Origin: Gemmata sp.
GTDB lineage: Bacteria > Planctomycetota > Planctomycetia > Gemmatales > Gemmataceae
DNA: 64,000 nt
Assembly: GCA_025055115.1 (NCBI GenBank)
Contig: JANWYJ010000002.1
Span: 1 to 64,000, forward strand
Reading direction: 5' to 3'
Below are positions 54,060 to 62,297 of the stretch, piece after piece; the first letter of the stretch is position 1, and the number at the start of each line of letters is the position of its first letter. The notes under the pieces are model-generated. The model did not search any database. It saw only the letters and a list, made by a program, of their open reading frames with translations, and was not told where the DNA came from. A program made the translations under genes and the position numbers.

Positions 54060-56156
54060 TCAACTCCGGCTAACTTCTGCTTCGCCTGTGGGCGGGCGGA
54101 GCAAATCGTCGGGGAAGTACGTCAGTGCAGTGGCCAAGGGGATTGGGGCGACGTAGCCCAATCCACAGATGGACGTCAGTTGTAATGTGCGGTACAGGTC
54201 CCGAACATCGTTCGCCAACCGTTCGGCCTCTGCCCCGGTTCGAGGTTGACCCGCATTGCGGCGTTGCAGCAACTCCGTGCCGATTTGCACCAGTTTTTGC
54301 GAGCCGATCCGGCATGGCACACACTTGCCGCACGATTCGTTGCGGAAAAATTCCGTGAAGTTGACCGCTTGCTCGAGAATATCCACCTGGCCCGCGTAAA
54401 CAATTATGGCAGCACCGAGCATCGGTTCTACCGGCAAGCGGAAGGCGCTATTCATATTGCGGAAAAAAACCAGATCGAGGGGCAGTTCGAGCACATCCAG
54501 CTCTTTGGCTCCCACCGGTAGGTGGGTGCGGAGAAACCAGTCCAAGAACGCGGCATCGGCAGCCGAGCGTTCGGCGATTTTGCCGATGGCTTCGGCCCGT
54601 TTGCGTTCATCGAACTTCGGATCTACGGGCAGTTTGGCCGGCAACAGCCCCCCCGAGGGACCGGAGGTGGCCACCGCGCGCAGCGGGCCGTTGATGATTC
54701 CGCCACAGTAACGGGCATCGGTCAGCAGTTCGCGCAAAGGTAGACCAATGGGTACCTCGTAGACGCCCGGACGGGCAACATCGCCACTGACGGAAAAGAG
54801 TCGACGCCCCCCCCAGCGGGCCGTAGCTGGCGGTGGCGGCCGCCAGCCGCCACTTTCGTATTTATCCCCCCCAAAAAGCACAATCGCGGGGGTCCATGCG
54901 AGCGTTTCAACATTGTTGACGACGGTGGGTTTGTCTCGAAAACCGTTGGTGGTCAATTCGGGGGGGCGGTTTCGCGGTTGCCCCCGGCGATCTTCCATCG
55001 CTTCAATCAGGGCCGACTGTTCTCCGCAGATATACCCGCCTGGGCTTTCAAAAACCTCCACGGGAAAGTTGCGGTGCGAGTCGAAGATGTTGTCGCCACA
55101 GGCTCCCAGTCGCTCAGCACGCCGGATTTCTTGACGGACGGCCTCAATTTGCTCGTGATATTCATGCCGGATGAAAATATAGCCGGCCGTTGCACCGGTC
55201 ATCAAGCCGGCGAGGATCACCCCCTCCACGACCAAATGGGGCATGCGTAGCAGCAATTCGCGATCTTTGAAGGTCCCCGGTTCGCTTTCATCGCCGTTAC
55301 ACACAATGTATTTTTCGCTGACTTCCAGGCGTGCGTCGGTATCGCCCGAGCTGGCCCGCCAAACATCCAACCATTTCTGATAGGCCAAGGCCCCGGCCCC
55401 TCCCATGCCTAACAGGTTCGCTTTTTTCAACTCGACGAGCATGGGATGCCACTTCTGGATGTAGTTTTCTAATTCCTGGCCGGTCAGTTCGCGTGGCGGC
55501 GGCAGCAGGGGTCGGCCGAGGTTCTTCAAATAGTCCGTGAAGCGACGCACAGCGCGATAATCGCGGGGCCACTTCTGGCGACCGTAAATGTCCAGGGACC
55601 AGCCGGCGGCTTCTAAGACCGGTTCATCTCCCGGACCGACCACCGGCTGGCTGTAACCGCGGTTGAGATTAGTGTGGGGGAGGTAGCCCGCATCGGTATC
55701 CGGTGCGGGGGGGTCTTCATCCGCGGCTAATCGGCGCAAAACTCCTTCCAAGAACGGCTGATCGCGCTGGCAATAAACCCATGCGTGTTCCCCGGGCGGC
55801 ATCGGTCGCTTTTCCACCCACACCGCGGGGGCACGATCACAGCGGCCCAAGCACGATACCCCCTCGACACAGATTGTCTGCCCCGTCTGTTGAGTCAGTT
55901 GTTGCGCGACAACTGGAAGGCCGTGGCGGTTGTCCAACAATTGAGCCGCGCCGCGCAAGTGGCAGGTCGCATCCCGACACACCCGCAGAACGATCTTCGC
56001 GGGGTTGGTGCGTTCGAGAATGAAGGCGGGGAAATAACTGCTGACTTCCTCAATGCGATGGAGGGGCACGCCGCTTTCATCGGCCAGCTTTTTCAGCTCG
56101 GCATCAGGGAGAAAGCCGTAACGATTCTGAATTTCACGCAAACGTTGGACAATCAT
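54060..56156 (-). CDS. NAD(P)H dehydrogenase subunit: fused NuoE-NuoF (HoxF-like)
   Basis: The 698-residue protein starts at ATG 56156; upstream residues of the open frame belong to the decahaem gene in another frame. The first 150 residues are NuoE-like with four Cys for a 2Fe-2S centre (CRDATC and CLGRC). NuoF-like sequence follows, with the FMN/NADH sites LLGMGGAGALAYQKW, GDESEPGTFKDRELL and GGYICGEQSALIEAMEDRRGQPRNRPP, and the 4Fe-4S site ESCGKCVPCRIGS with ICGLG. The enzyme would take hydride from NAD(P)H and send electrons through Fe-S clusters to the partner encoded downstream. It is the cytoplasmic entry point of the cluster. Confidence 0.9.
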   Translation of the reverse strand: MIVQRLREIQNRYGFLPDAELKKLADESGVPLHRIEEVSSYFPAFILERTNPAKIVLRVCRDATCHLRGAAQLLDNRHGLPVVAQQLTQQTGQTICVEGVSCLGRCDRAPAVWVEKRPMPPGEHAWVYCQRDQPFLEGVLRRLAADEDPPAPDTDAGYLPHTNLNRGYSQPVVGPGDEPVLEAAGWSLDIYGRQKWPRDYRAVRRFTDYLKNLGRPLLPPPRELTGQELENYIQKWHPMLVELKKANLLGMGGAGALAYQKWLDVWRASSGDTDARLEVSEKYIVCNGDESEPGTFKDRELLLRMPHLVVEGVILAGLMTGATAGYIFIRHEYHEQIEAVRQEIRRAERLGACGDNIFDSHRNFPVEVFESPGGYICGEQSALIEAMEDRRGQPRNRPPELTTNGFRDKPTVVNNVETLAWTPAIVLFGGDKYESGGWRPPPPATARWGGRRLFSVSGDVARPGVYEVPIGLPLRELLTDARYCGGIINGPLRAVATSGPSGGLLPAKLPVDPKFDERKRAEAIGKIAERSAADAAFLDWFLRTHLPVGAKELDVLELPLDLVFFRNMNSAFRLPVEPMLGAAIIVYAGQVDILEQAVNFTEFFRNESCGKCVPCRIGSQKLVQIGTELLQRRNAGQPRTGAEAERLANDVRDLYRTLQLTSICGLGYVAPIPLATALTYFPDDLLRPPTGEAEVSRS

Positions 56157-56177
56157 AGCCGTTTTCTTTCCGTTCGC

Positions 56178-56223
56178 CCTTGACCCCCAACGCCTTCGGG
56201 GGGAACGCTTCCGGGGGCCAAGG
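56178..56223 (-). other. Intercistronic RNA hairpin
   Basis: Minus-strand CCTTGGCCCCC pairs with GGGGGTCAAGG (11 bp, one G-U) around a 24-base loop with a small inner stem. It sits in the 80-base gap between the decahaem and NuoEF-like genes. No T run follows, so it is not a strong terminator; it could tune downstream expression or stabilise mRNA. Confidence 0.5.
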
Positions 56224-56236
56224 ATGTTGGCGGGCG

Positions 56237-57883
56237 TTACATACCGCGGAGCCAATCGGCGATGTCCCGCGGATTTTTCGGGAATCGCAGGGGCGAACCG
56301 CGACCTTGTAGGGGAAAATCGCCGTGGTGGTAGTTGTGGCAATCGGTGCAATTGTGCCGGACCCCACCGCCCGGAATGGTGGACCCATCCGGCAGTTGCA
56401 CACGTGTTTGGGCGGGGGAATGGCAACTGCGGCACGAGTCGATCCCCAATATGGCCACTGGCTCGGGCTGATTGGCTTCCATCGGCGTGATTTCCCGCCC
56501 TTGGGTGCCCGGATGACACGCAGCACAGCTTGCCCCCCGATGCGCTGCGTGATTGAACTTGGCATGAACCAACCAGACCGTGCGATCCGGCACCGGAACA
56601 ATCCGGTATTCTGACGGGTGGCTAGGGTCGCCGATGGTTTTGTGGCACTTTGTGCAACCGTTTGCACCACGCAGGAGCAGCCCTTCCGCTCGTTGCGCCA
56701 GTTCGTTGGCCAGAGCCTCCAGTGACGCGGCTGAGGAAGGGGGGCGCGCTGAGTCCAGCCGGCCGCCGGGTTCCAGAGGTTCTTTCAACGCCGGATGGCC
56801 ACCTTCAATCAGCTCTTTCACATAGCCCGCCTTGAGAAGGGAGCGCAGTTGCCCGGGTTGGACCCGGTGCGGTACATCGAAGCGTGGCACGATGAACTTC
56901 TGGTCGCCGCTTGTGACCTGACCTTCCATCGCAGTGGTGGGGTGGCAGGCTCGGCAGTGAAGGTCATAATTGATGGGCAAAAAGTAGGCTCCAGCCGCCC
57001 GCGCAGGCAGTAGCGAACGGGTTGGTGCCCCCATGGACTCGAGGGTCGTTTTGGCTTTCTCAAATTCCTTGGTGCCAATGCCTGAATCCAATTGGTGACA
57101 CGAAGCACAATCCAGTTGCACCAGATCGGTATCGCTTTGGCCAGGCTTGCGGTAGCGTGCGGCGATTTCAGGACCGTTCCACTGCTGGAGCCGGGCGAGG
57201 GTCATGGCTTCTTTGCCGTTTGGAGTGTAGGTTTGCCCGGGATTCATGTGAACCGCGTGGCTGAAGGTGAGGGTTCGGGGTTTCGTCGCAATGTTCAGGG
57301 ACCGGAATTCGGGATGATCGTTGACAAAGTGGGTCACGGAATTCTCATATGGCGGCTGCGCCCGCGATTTCGCCGGATCGAACCATCGGGCCAAATCCTT
57401 ATGACAGCGGGTACAATCGGCATCGGGTAAGCGGACCAACGAGTGCAGCCGCCCACGATGGTCGTGATGGCAGTTCGAGCAGCGGTTGTGGATGGCCTGA
57501 GCCGCATCGGTCGCGGAATCGTGATGTCCGAATGGCGGATGGTCCGCCCCTGCGTGGCATTTGCTGCAAGTAAAATCGTGCCAGCGATCGCGGACATTGA
57601 GAATGTTGCCGCTCCAGGCATCTTTCCAGGAAAAACTGGTATGACAGGCCGCACAATTGTCGTCGAAGGCCGCGTGGGGATTGGTCAGGGGGCCGTGCGT
57701 GTGAGCGTAAGCGGCTTGGCTCGACCGTGTGACATCCACGGCGGCCCAGGCGCCCGCGGCAACCAAGGCCATGACAGCGAGGGTGTATTTTCCGCGGCGC
57801 AGGCGATCTGGGTTGCGGAAGTAGCCGCGTCGTCCCGTATAGCGATCCGATAAGTCTCGACTTGGTGACCGGGGCATACCCAT
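56237..57883 (-). CDS. Decahaem cytochrome c with N-terminal membrane anchor
   Basis: The 548-residue protein has ten CXXCH sites: CAACH, CSKCH, CSNCH, CTRCH, CASCH, CRACH, CTKCH, CAACH, CRSCH and CTDCH. A single hydrophobic helix near residues 35-55 (YTLAVMALVAAGAWAAVDV) acts as signal anchor, so the haems face the periplasm. ATG 57883 or 57877 is chosen (MGMPRSP); the longer frame overlaps the cytochrome b gene. Extra His residues (HHDHRG, HAVHMN, FNHAAHRG) can serve as distal ligands, as in NrfH/NapC-like carriers and Mtr-type conduits. It lies 83 bases downstream of the cytochrome b gene, so it likely receives electrons from it or returns them to it. Confidence 0.85.
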   Translation of the reverse strand: MGMPRSPSRDLSDRYTGRRGYFRNPDRLRRGKYTLAVMALVAAGAWAAVDVTRSSQAAYAHTHGPLTNPHAAFDDNCAACHTSFSWKDAWSGNILNVRDRWHDFTCSKCHAGADHPPFGHHDSATDAAQAIHNRCSNCHHDHRGRLHSLVRLPDADCTRCHKDLARWFDPAKSRAQPPYENSVTHFVNDHPEFRSLNIATKPRTLTFSHAVHMNPGQTYTPNGKEAMTLARLQQWNGPEIAARYRKPGQSDTDLVQLDCASCHQLDSGIGTKEFEKAKTTLESMGAPTRSLLPARAAGAYFLPINYDLHCRACHPTTAMEGQVTSGDQKFIVPRFDVPHRVQPGQLRSLLKAGYVKELIEGGHPALKEPLEPGGRLDSARPPSSAASLEALANELAQRAEGLLLRGANGCTKCHKTIGDPSHPSEYRIVPVPDRTVWLVHAKFNHAAHRGASCAACHPGTQGREITPMEANQPEPVAILGIDSCRSCHSPAQTRVQLPDGSTIPGGGVRHNCTDCHNYHHGDFPLQGRGSPLRFPKNPRDIADWLRGM

Positions 57884-57953
57884 TCCCCACGCAAGTACAA
57901 TTTCCCCACGCAAGTATAATCCGTCACAACTTCCGAATCCGTCACAACTTCCG
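57883..57953. repeat. Two pairs of tandem repeats in front of the decahaem gene
   Basis: TTCCCCACGCAAGTA occurs at 57883-57897 and 57902-57916 (period 19). AATCCGTCACAACTTCCG occurs at 57918-57935 and 57936-57953 (period 18). They occupy the gap between the cytochrome b and decahaem genes. Confidence 0.9.
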
Positions 57954-57966
57954 CGCAAAATAAAGG

Positions 57967-58929
57967 TTACCAGAACTTCAACGCCCGGTAGGCGTGCAGC
58001 AGCATCAAGCCGGTCATCGTGACCGACAGTGGCAGATGCAGCAATAACCAATTATGTAACCAGAAATGCAACCGTTCTTGCTCATCCCACCGGCGGCGCA
58101 ATTCCGCTAATTCTTGCAACCGGTCGAGGACTGGACGAGCCGCCGGTGGCACGGCTTCGCGCAGTCGGCCAAACCGTTGTTGGGCGTCGGAAGGGATTGC
58201 CAGCAACGACCGCGACGAGATTCCAGACTCCAGGTAGGGAACCAATTCCCGATCGCGAAAAGCCACCAGTTCGGCCGCCAGCGGCCCGACCACAACCGGT
58301 TCAGAAGTTTCGGCTTCTGGTGGCACTGTCACCAATGTGGCAATCAACCGTCCGGCCTCTTCCGCATGGTATTGACCCAAACGGCTGATTTGGGAAGCGA
58401 TCGATTCGCCCGGTATGTCGTGCAGGATTTTCTCCGGAAGCCATTGTTGCATAATGAGGCCCCAAATCCCGCTGGCGGTGACCAACAGAAAGAGCATCAT
58501 CACCGTGGCTGGCAAAGGGCCGCCCCAACCGAATCCGGCATGCAACAAGATCACCGGCAAAGCGAGCAATCCCATCCACACATGCCAGCGCATCCAAACC
58601 CGCGTGCTACCTAACCGCCTGCTACGCAACCACTTACGCGGCAAGATGAGCATCTCAAAAACGACGATTGCCCCCCCCAGAACGCCACAGGCGACACCGA
58701 AGCCACTGCTGGGCTGGGGTGGCCACTCCCACAAGCCCGCCGCCGCCCCTGCCGCGGCCACGAGGATCACCCCGAAAGTGATGCCCACAGTCGAGAAGAC
58801 GATGGCCAGTACACGGTCGCGCACCGATTTCGTCTTGCCCCAAAGCACAGGCCACTCCGCCGGGAAAAGAAAGTGGATGAAGAAGTCTTGTGCGGGATAG
58901 TAACTCACTATTACGAACTGGTCAATCAA
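57967..58929 (-). CDS. Cytochrome b-like membrane protein
   Basis: The 320-residue protein has about five membrane segments. Two helices have paired His spaced HX13H: WHVWMGLLALPVILLHAGF near residue 115 and HLPLSVTMTGLMLLHAYRAL near residue 300, a pattern fitting b-haem ligation. The loop of about 120 residues between the last helices is charged and soluble. The ATG at 58929 is used; a GTG seven codons later is an alternative. The gene is first in a minus-strand operon with the decahaem, NuoEF-like and iron-sulfur genes. It could move electrons between quinone or cytoplasmic carriers and the periplasmic haems. Confidence 0.75.
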   Translation of the reverse strand: MIDQFVIVSYYPAQDFFIHFLFPAEWPVLWGKTKSVRDRVLAIVFSTVGITFGVILVAAAGAAAGLWEWPPQPSSGFGVACGVLGGAIVVFEMLILPRKWLRSRRLGSTRVWMRWHVWMGLLALPVILLHAGFGWGGPLPATVMMLFLLVTASGIWGLIMQQWLPEKILHDIPGESIASQISRLGQYHAEEAGRLIATLVTVPPEAETSEPVVVGPLAAELVAFRDRELVPYLESGISSRSLLAIPSDAQQRFGRLREAVPPAARPVLDRLQELAELRRRWDEQERLHFWLHNWLLLHLPLSVTMTGLMLLHAYRALKFW

Positions 58930-59262
58930 TCAGCCCCGCTCCAGTGCGGGAATTTCGCGCCAAAAATGATGGATGATCTCAGTCAGACCCATAGAGTCGT
59001 CCATCAGGTTGTCGGTACCATCGGTGAAATCATCGCAAAAATCATCCTCACAAGTTGAAGAACTTCAACTTGGCTGGAACGTTGACGGTGCCATCGGTGA
59101 AATCATCGCAAAAATCATCCTCACGGCCTAGAAACGCTTGCATTCACTGACAAAAAGCTCGAACATAAGGTACGATTTTCCATACTCCAGCAAAGAACGG
59201 CTTGTCGGGAAGAGAACCTGGCGCTTTCCACCGTGGCCGCTGGGGTCCAGCATGTTCGCTTT
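58930..59262. promoter_or_regulatory. Divergent intergenic region with repeats and a palindrome
   Basis: The gap separates the divergent cytochrome b operon and the pentahaem operon, so it must carry both promoters. A perfect 34-bp repeat (CCATCGGTGAAATCATCGCA and onward to CCTCAC) lies at 59018-59051 and 59091-59124. Between them, 59052-59071 form a 9-2-9 inverted repeat (AAGTTGAAG/CTTCAACTT). Such symmetry between divergent operons may be an operator for a shared regulator. This is inference. Confidence 0.5.
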
Positions 59263-60717
59263 ATGAACCCAATCGGCAAGATCATCCTGTTGGCCTTGAT
59301 GGGCTTCTTCGCAACCGGTTTGTTCCTCTCTCTTTATGGAAAATCACAACCGGTCACTGTGGTCTTGCCAGCAGCAAAGTCACTCCGAGATGCGCCGGTA
59401 GGGCCTATGCCCCATCAGCCAGTGGGGATGGCCGGGTGCCTGGGCGCAGCCTGCCATGGTGGGCCAGCCGAGCGAACGTTGGCCCGCCAATTCGACGAGC
59501 ACACGTGGCAAAGCTCGGGCAGTTGCTGGGCCGCAGCCGACCCTCACAGTACCGCCTACAGCCTTCTGACCGATCAGCCCCTGCGGCCGGTTCGTGTCAC
59601 GGCTCAGCAGATTATGGAACGCTACGCACCCGGGAAAAAAGCGACGGAGGAAGTGCGCTGTTTAGCCTGCCACACGAACCCGACTCTGGCACGGCCCGAG
59701 TTCCTTCGCGATGCCCAGGCCGACCTATTCCGACGAGAGGGGGTCGGTTGTGAAGCCTGTCACGGCAATGCGAGTGGTTGGATCAACAGCCATACCACTT
59801 GGAACGGCGATCGGTCACAAGTTTATGCCCAAACCGGTATGACACCCCTTTTCGATCTTGGCGAAAGGGCCATGACATGCTTGGGTTGTCATGTCGGTGC
59901 CCCCGCGGAAGCGGACCGGGGGCTGCCGGTGCGCGACATGAACCACGATATGATTGCTGCCGGGCATCCGCGCTTGAATTTCGACTTTGCGGAGTATCTG
60001 CGCCGCTTACCGCGGCATTGGCACGAGAAGGATCGCCCCACCAATGCCCCCCGAATACTGAATCCGGCCAAAGTGTGGTATGTGGGCCGTTATGCTCATG
60101 CCGAAGCCGCTTGCCGGTTGTTGGCCGATCGTGCGCAACGTTCCGCGGACGACCCACAAACCCCATGGCCGGAGTTTGCCGAATTCGACTGCGCGTCGTG
60201 TCATCACCATCTGCATATTTCGGATCGTACCGAACGCTCTTCCGATTGGCGGAAATCGGAGCAGTACCTCGCGGGCCGCCGATTGGGAGCACCCCGCTGG
60301 CAGCTTCTCTGGCCCGTTGGCACGGCTCCGGGCTTGGCCCTGCCGCAGCCAGGGGAGTCCCCGTTAGCCGCGGTTGCTCAAATCATGGAAACCGCCCCCC
60401 GACCGCGTGCCAGTGTGGTTCACCCCATGGCGATACAGGCGGCGCAATTATTACGCAACCGACGGATCGCGCTGGTTGCAACCCCTGACACCGATGTGCA
60501 GCGCACAGTGCAACCATACCTGGCTTCAGGCGGGAAACTTCTGCCAGACTGGGATAGCGCCCAGCAACTGTATTATGGGTTAGCGGCCTTCGACCGCGCA
60601 GAAGGCGATTATTCTGAGCAACTGTTGAAAACCTACCAATCGGCACTTGCTGCGTTCCGGAACAACGATTGGAATGAAGTGGAAAAGGCCCTGGAGGCGA
60701 TACGAAAAAGCAAGTGA
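59263..60717 (+). CDS. Pentahaem cytochrome c (c554-like), first of three paralogues
   Basis: The 484-residue protein starts at ATG 59263 (MNPIGKIILLALMGFFATG), with a signal anchor at about residues 5-25. Five c-haem sites are visible. The first is CLGAACH, a CX4CH spacing, and the others are CLACH, CEACH, CLGCH and CASCH. The motif DMIAAGHPRLNFDF after the fourth haem is shared with its neighbours. It is a periplasmic electron carrier or oxidoreductase, similar in pattern to cytochrome c554-type proteins of planctomycetes. Its stop TGA overlaps the next start by four bases (GTGA), so translation is coupled. Confidence 0.85.
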   Translation: MNPIGKIILLALMGFFATGLFLSLYGKSQPVTVVLPAAKSLRDAPVGPMPHQPVGMAGCLGAACHGGPAERTLARQFDEHTWQSSGSCWAAADPHSTAYSLLTDQPLRPVRVTAQQIMERYAPGKKATEEVRCLACHTNPTLARPEFLRDAQADLFRREGVGCEACHGNASGWINSHTTWNGDRSQVYAQTGMTPLFDLGERAMTCLGCHVGAPAEADRGLPVRDMNHDMIAAGHPRLNFDFAEYLRRLPRHWHEKDRPTNAPRILNPAKVWYVGRYAHAEAACRLLADRAQRSADDPQTPWPEFAEFDCASCHHHLHISDRTERSSDWRKSEQYLAGRRLGAPRWQLLWPVGTAPGLALPQPGESPLAAVAQIMETAPRPRASVVHPMAIQAAQLLRNRRIALVATPDTDVQRTVQPYLASGGKLLPDWDSAQQLYYGLAAFDRAEGDYSEQLLKTYQSALAAFRNNDWNEVEKALEAIRKSK

Positions 60718-62297
60718 GGGTCGATTCCCGCAGGGATGTGTTTTCCCCAACACCGCGAGATGGCACCGTGCGCACTCTTCTGCTCGTAGCGGTTATTGTG
60801 GGTAGTTGCACCGTCGCGGGGGTATTCAACCCGGCCCGTTCACAACCGGGGGATGGATCATCCCCTCGCTTGACTCAGAGTGTTCCATCTTCGTCTCCTG
60901 TTCTCTACGGCTTGGGGGAGAGTCCTTTCGCGCCGCGTCCGTCCACATCCTGTGCAGCCGCATCATGTCATGGCGGCGGCCAGGTGGGCAAGGTCGGTAG
61001 TGAACATTCGTCGTGGGCAGCCGAGGTCTTCCCCTCGGGGCCAAGCGACCCCCACAGCCGAGCGTACCAGGTGCTTTTCAACCCCGTTTCCGTGGAAATG
61101 GCAAAAAAGCTGAACCTGGGCGAAGCCCACCGGGCGGAACGGTGTCTCAAATGCCATGCGGTGCTGACCCATGAAGAACCCGACGTGCGCGCAGCCATTC
61201 TGGCCGAAGGAGTCGGTTGTAGTGCCTGTCATGGTCCGGCGGAAAAATGGCTCAGCGTACACTATCTGCCAGAATGGCAGACGCTATCCTCGCGCGATAA
61301 GTGGCTGAAGTACGGCTTCATTCCCACTAAGAACCTGGTCGCTCGGACGCTGAATTGTGCAAGCTGCCACATGGGTGACTCCAGCCGGGATGTCAACCAC
61401 GACCTCTACGCGGCGGGGCATCCGCGGATCACTTTTGAAGCAGCCCGGCTTCACTATCATCCCGACTATCGCCACCATTGGACCGAGAAAACGCCACAGC
61501 CGGATTTCGAGATTCGCTTGTGGATTGTGGGTCAAGCGGCCGCCCTGCGTGCCGCCACCGATCTGCTGCGTGCACGTGCCGAGCGGGCATTGGCCCACAC
61601 GCCGGAGTCAGCATGGCCCGAGTTTGCCGGATATAGTTGTTATGCCTGCCATCAGCGGGTGGGCGAAGGGGCGGTTCGCAACAGCGTCTCGGCTATGCCC
61701 CGGCCGTTGGGAGTTGCTGGTTGGGAAGTGTTGGCGAATACTGGGGTGGCAATCGCCGCACAGTATTGCAGCACGGCGTACCCCGGTCTCACTCCACCGA
61801 CTTTGACGGAAGTTCAGAGATTACGGAAATTGATGGACGGTCCACGCCCCCCTTCGCCGGCCACAGTGCGACAGCAAGCCACGAAAGCTCTAGGGGAATT
61901 GGATGCATGGCTGGCAGAGCTTCAAACCGCTGAAGACGGCAAACGGCAACCGGTGCCCTCGGGAACCACCGAGCAATTGCTCCATGCCCTGGCCAATAAC
62001 GCTCTGACGCGCAGCGCGGGAGGTGAAACCCTCCTGGCCGATCACGATTGGGACGCCCTGACCGCCAACTATCTGGGCTGCGCTGCGATGTATCATGCCC
62101 GCGGAGGGAGAATGCCATCGTGGCAGAAACCTTTGGATTCTCTCCGCGAACAACTGCGATTCCCCGCTCTGACGAGCGGGCAATGGAATAGCCCCGCGGA
62201 TTTCACCGTCCAAAAACTGAACACTCTTCGCGAGAACTTCATTCTTCTGCGGAACATGTCCGCGCCCTCCGCCACGCCGGAAGGGGGAAAGAAATGA
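60714..62297 (+). CDS. Pentahaem cytochrome c (c554-like), second paralogue
   Basis: The roughly 527-residue protein starts at GTG 60714, overlapping the previous stop. A GTG at 60768 (MRTLLLVAVIVGSC) directly before the signal peptide is a plausible alternative. The haem sites are CAAASCH (again CX4CH), CLKCH, CSACH, CASCH and CYACH. The conserved NHDLYAAGHPRITFEA follows haem four. The WPEFAGYSCYACH segment matches WPEFAEFDCASCH of the first paralogue, so the two are duplicates. It is a periplasmic electron-transfer protein. Its TGA overlaps the ATG of the third gene (ATGA). Confidence 0.85.
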   Translation: MRVDSRRDVFSPTPRDGTVRTLLLVAVIVGSCTVAGVFNPARSQPGDGSSPRLTQSVPSSSPVLYGLGESPFAPRPSTSCAAASCHGGGQVGKVGSEHSSWAAEVFPSGPSDPHSRAYQVLFNPVSVEMAKKLNLGEAHRAERCLKCHAVLTHEEPDVRAAILAEGVGCSACHGPAEKWLSVHYLPEWQTLSSRDKWLKYGFIPTKNLVARTLNCASCHMGDSSRDVNHDLYAAGHPRITFEAARLHYHPDYRHHWTEKTPQPDFEIRLWIVGQAAALRAATDLLRARAERALAHTPESAWPEFAGYSCYACHQRVGEGAVRNSVSAMPRPLGVAGWEVLANTGVAIAAQYCSTAYPGLTPPTLTEVQRLRKLMDGPRPPSPATVRQQATKALGELDAWLAELQTAEDGKRQPVPSGTTEQLLHALANNALTRSAGGETLLADHDWDALTANYLGCAAMYHARGGRMPSWQKPLDSLREQLRFPALTSGQWNSPADFTVQKLNTLRENFILLRNMSAPSATPEGGKK

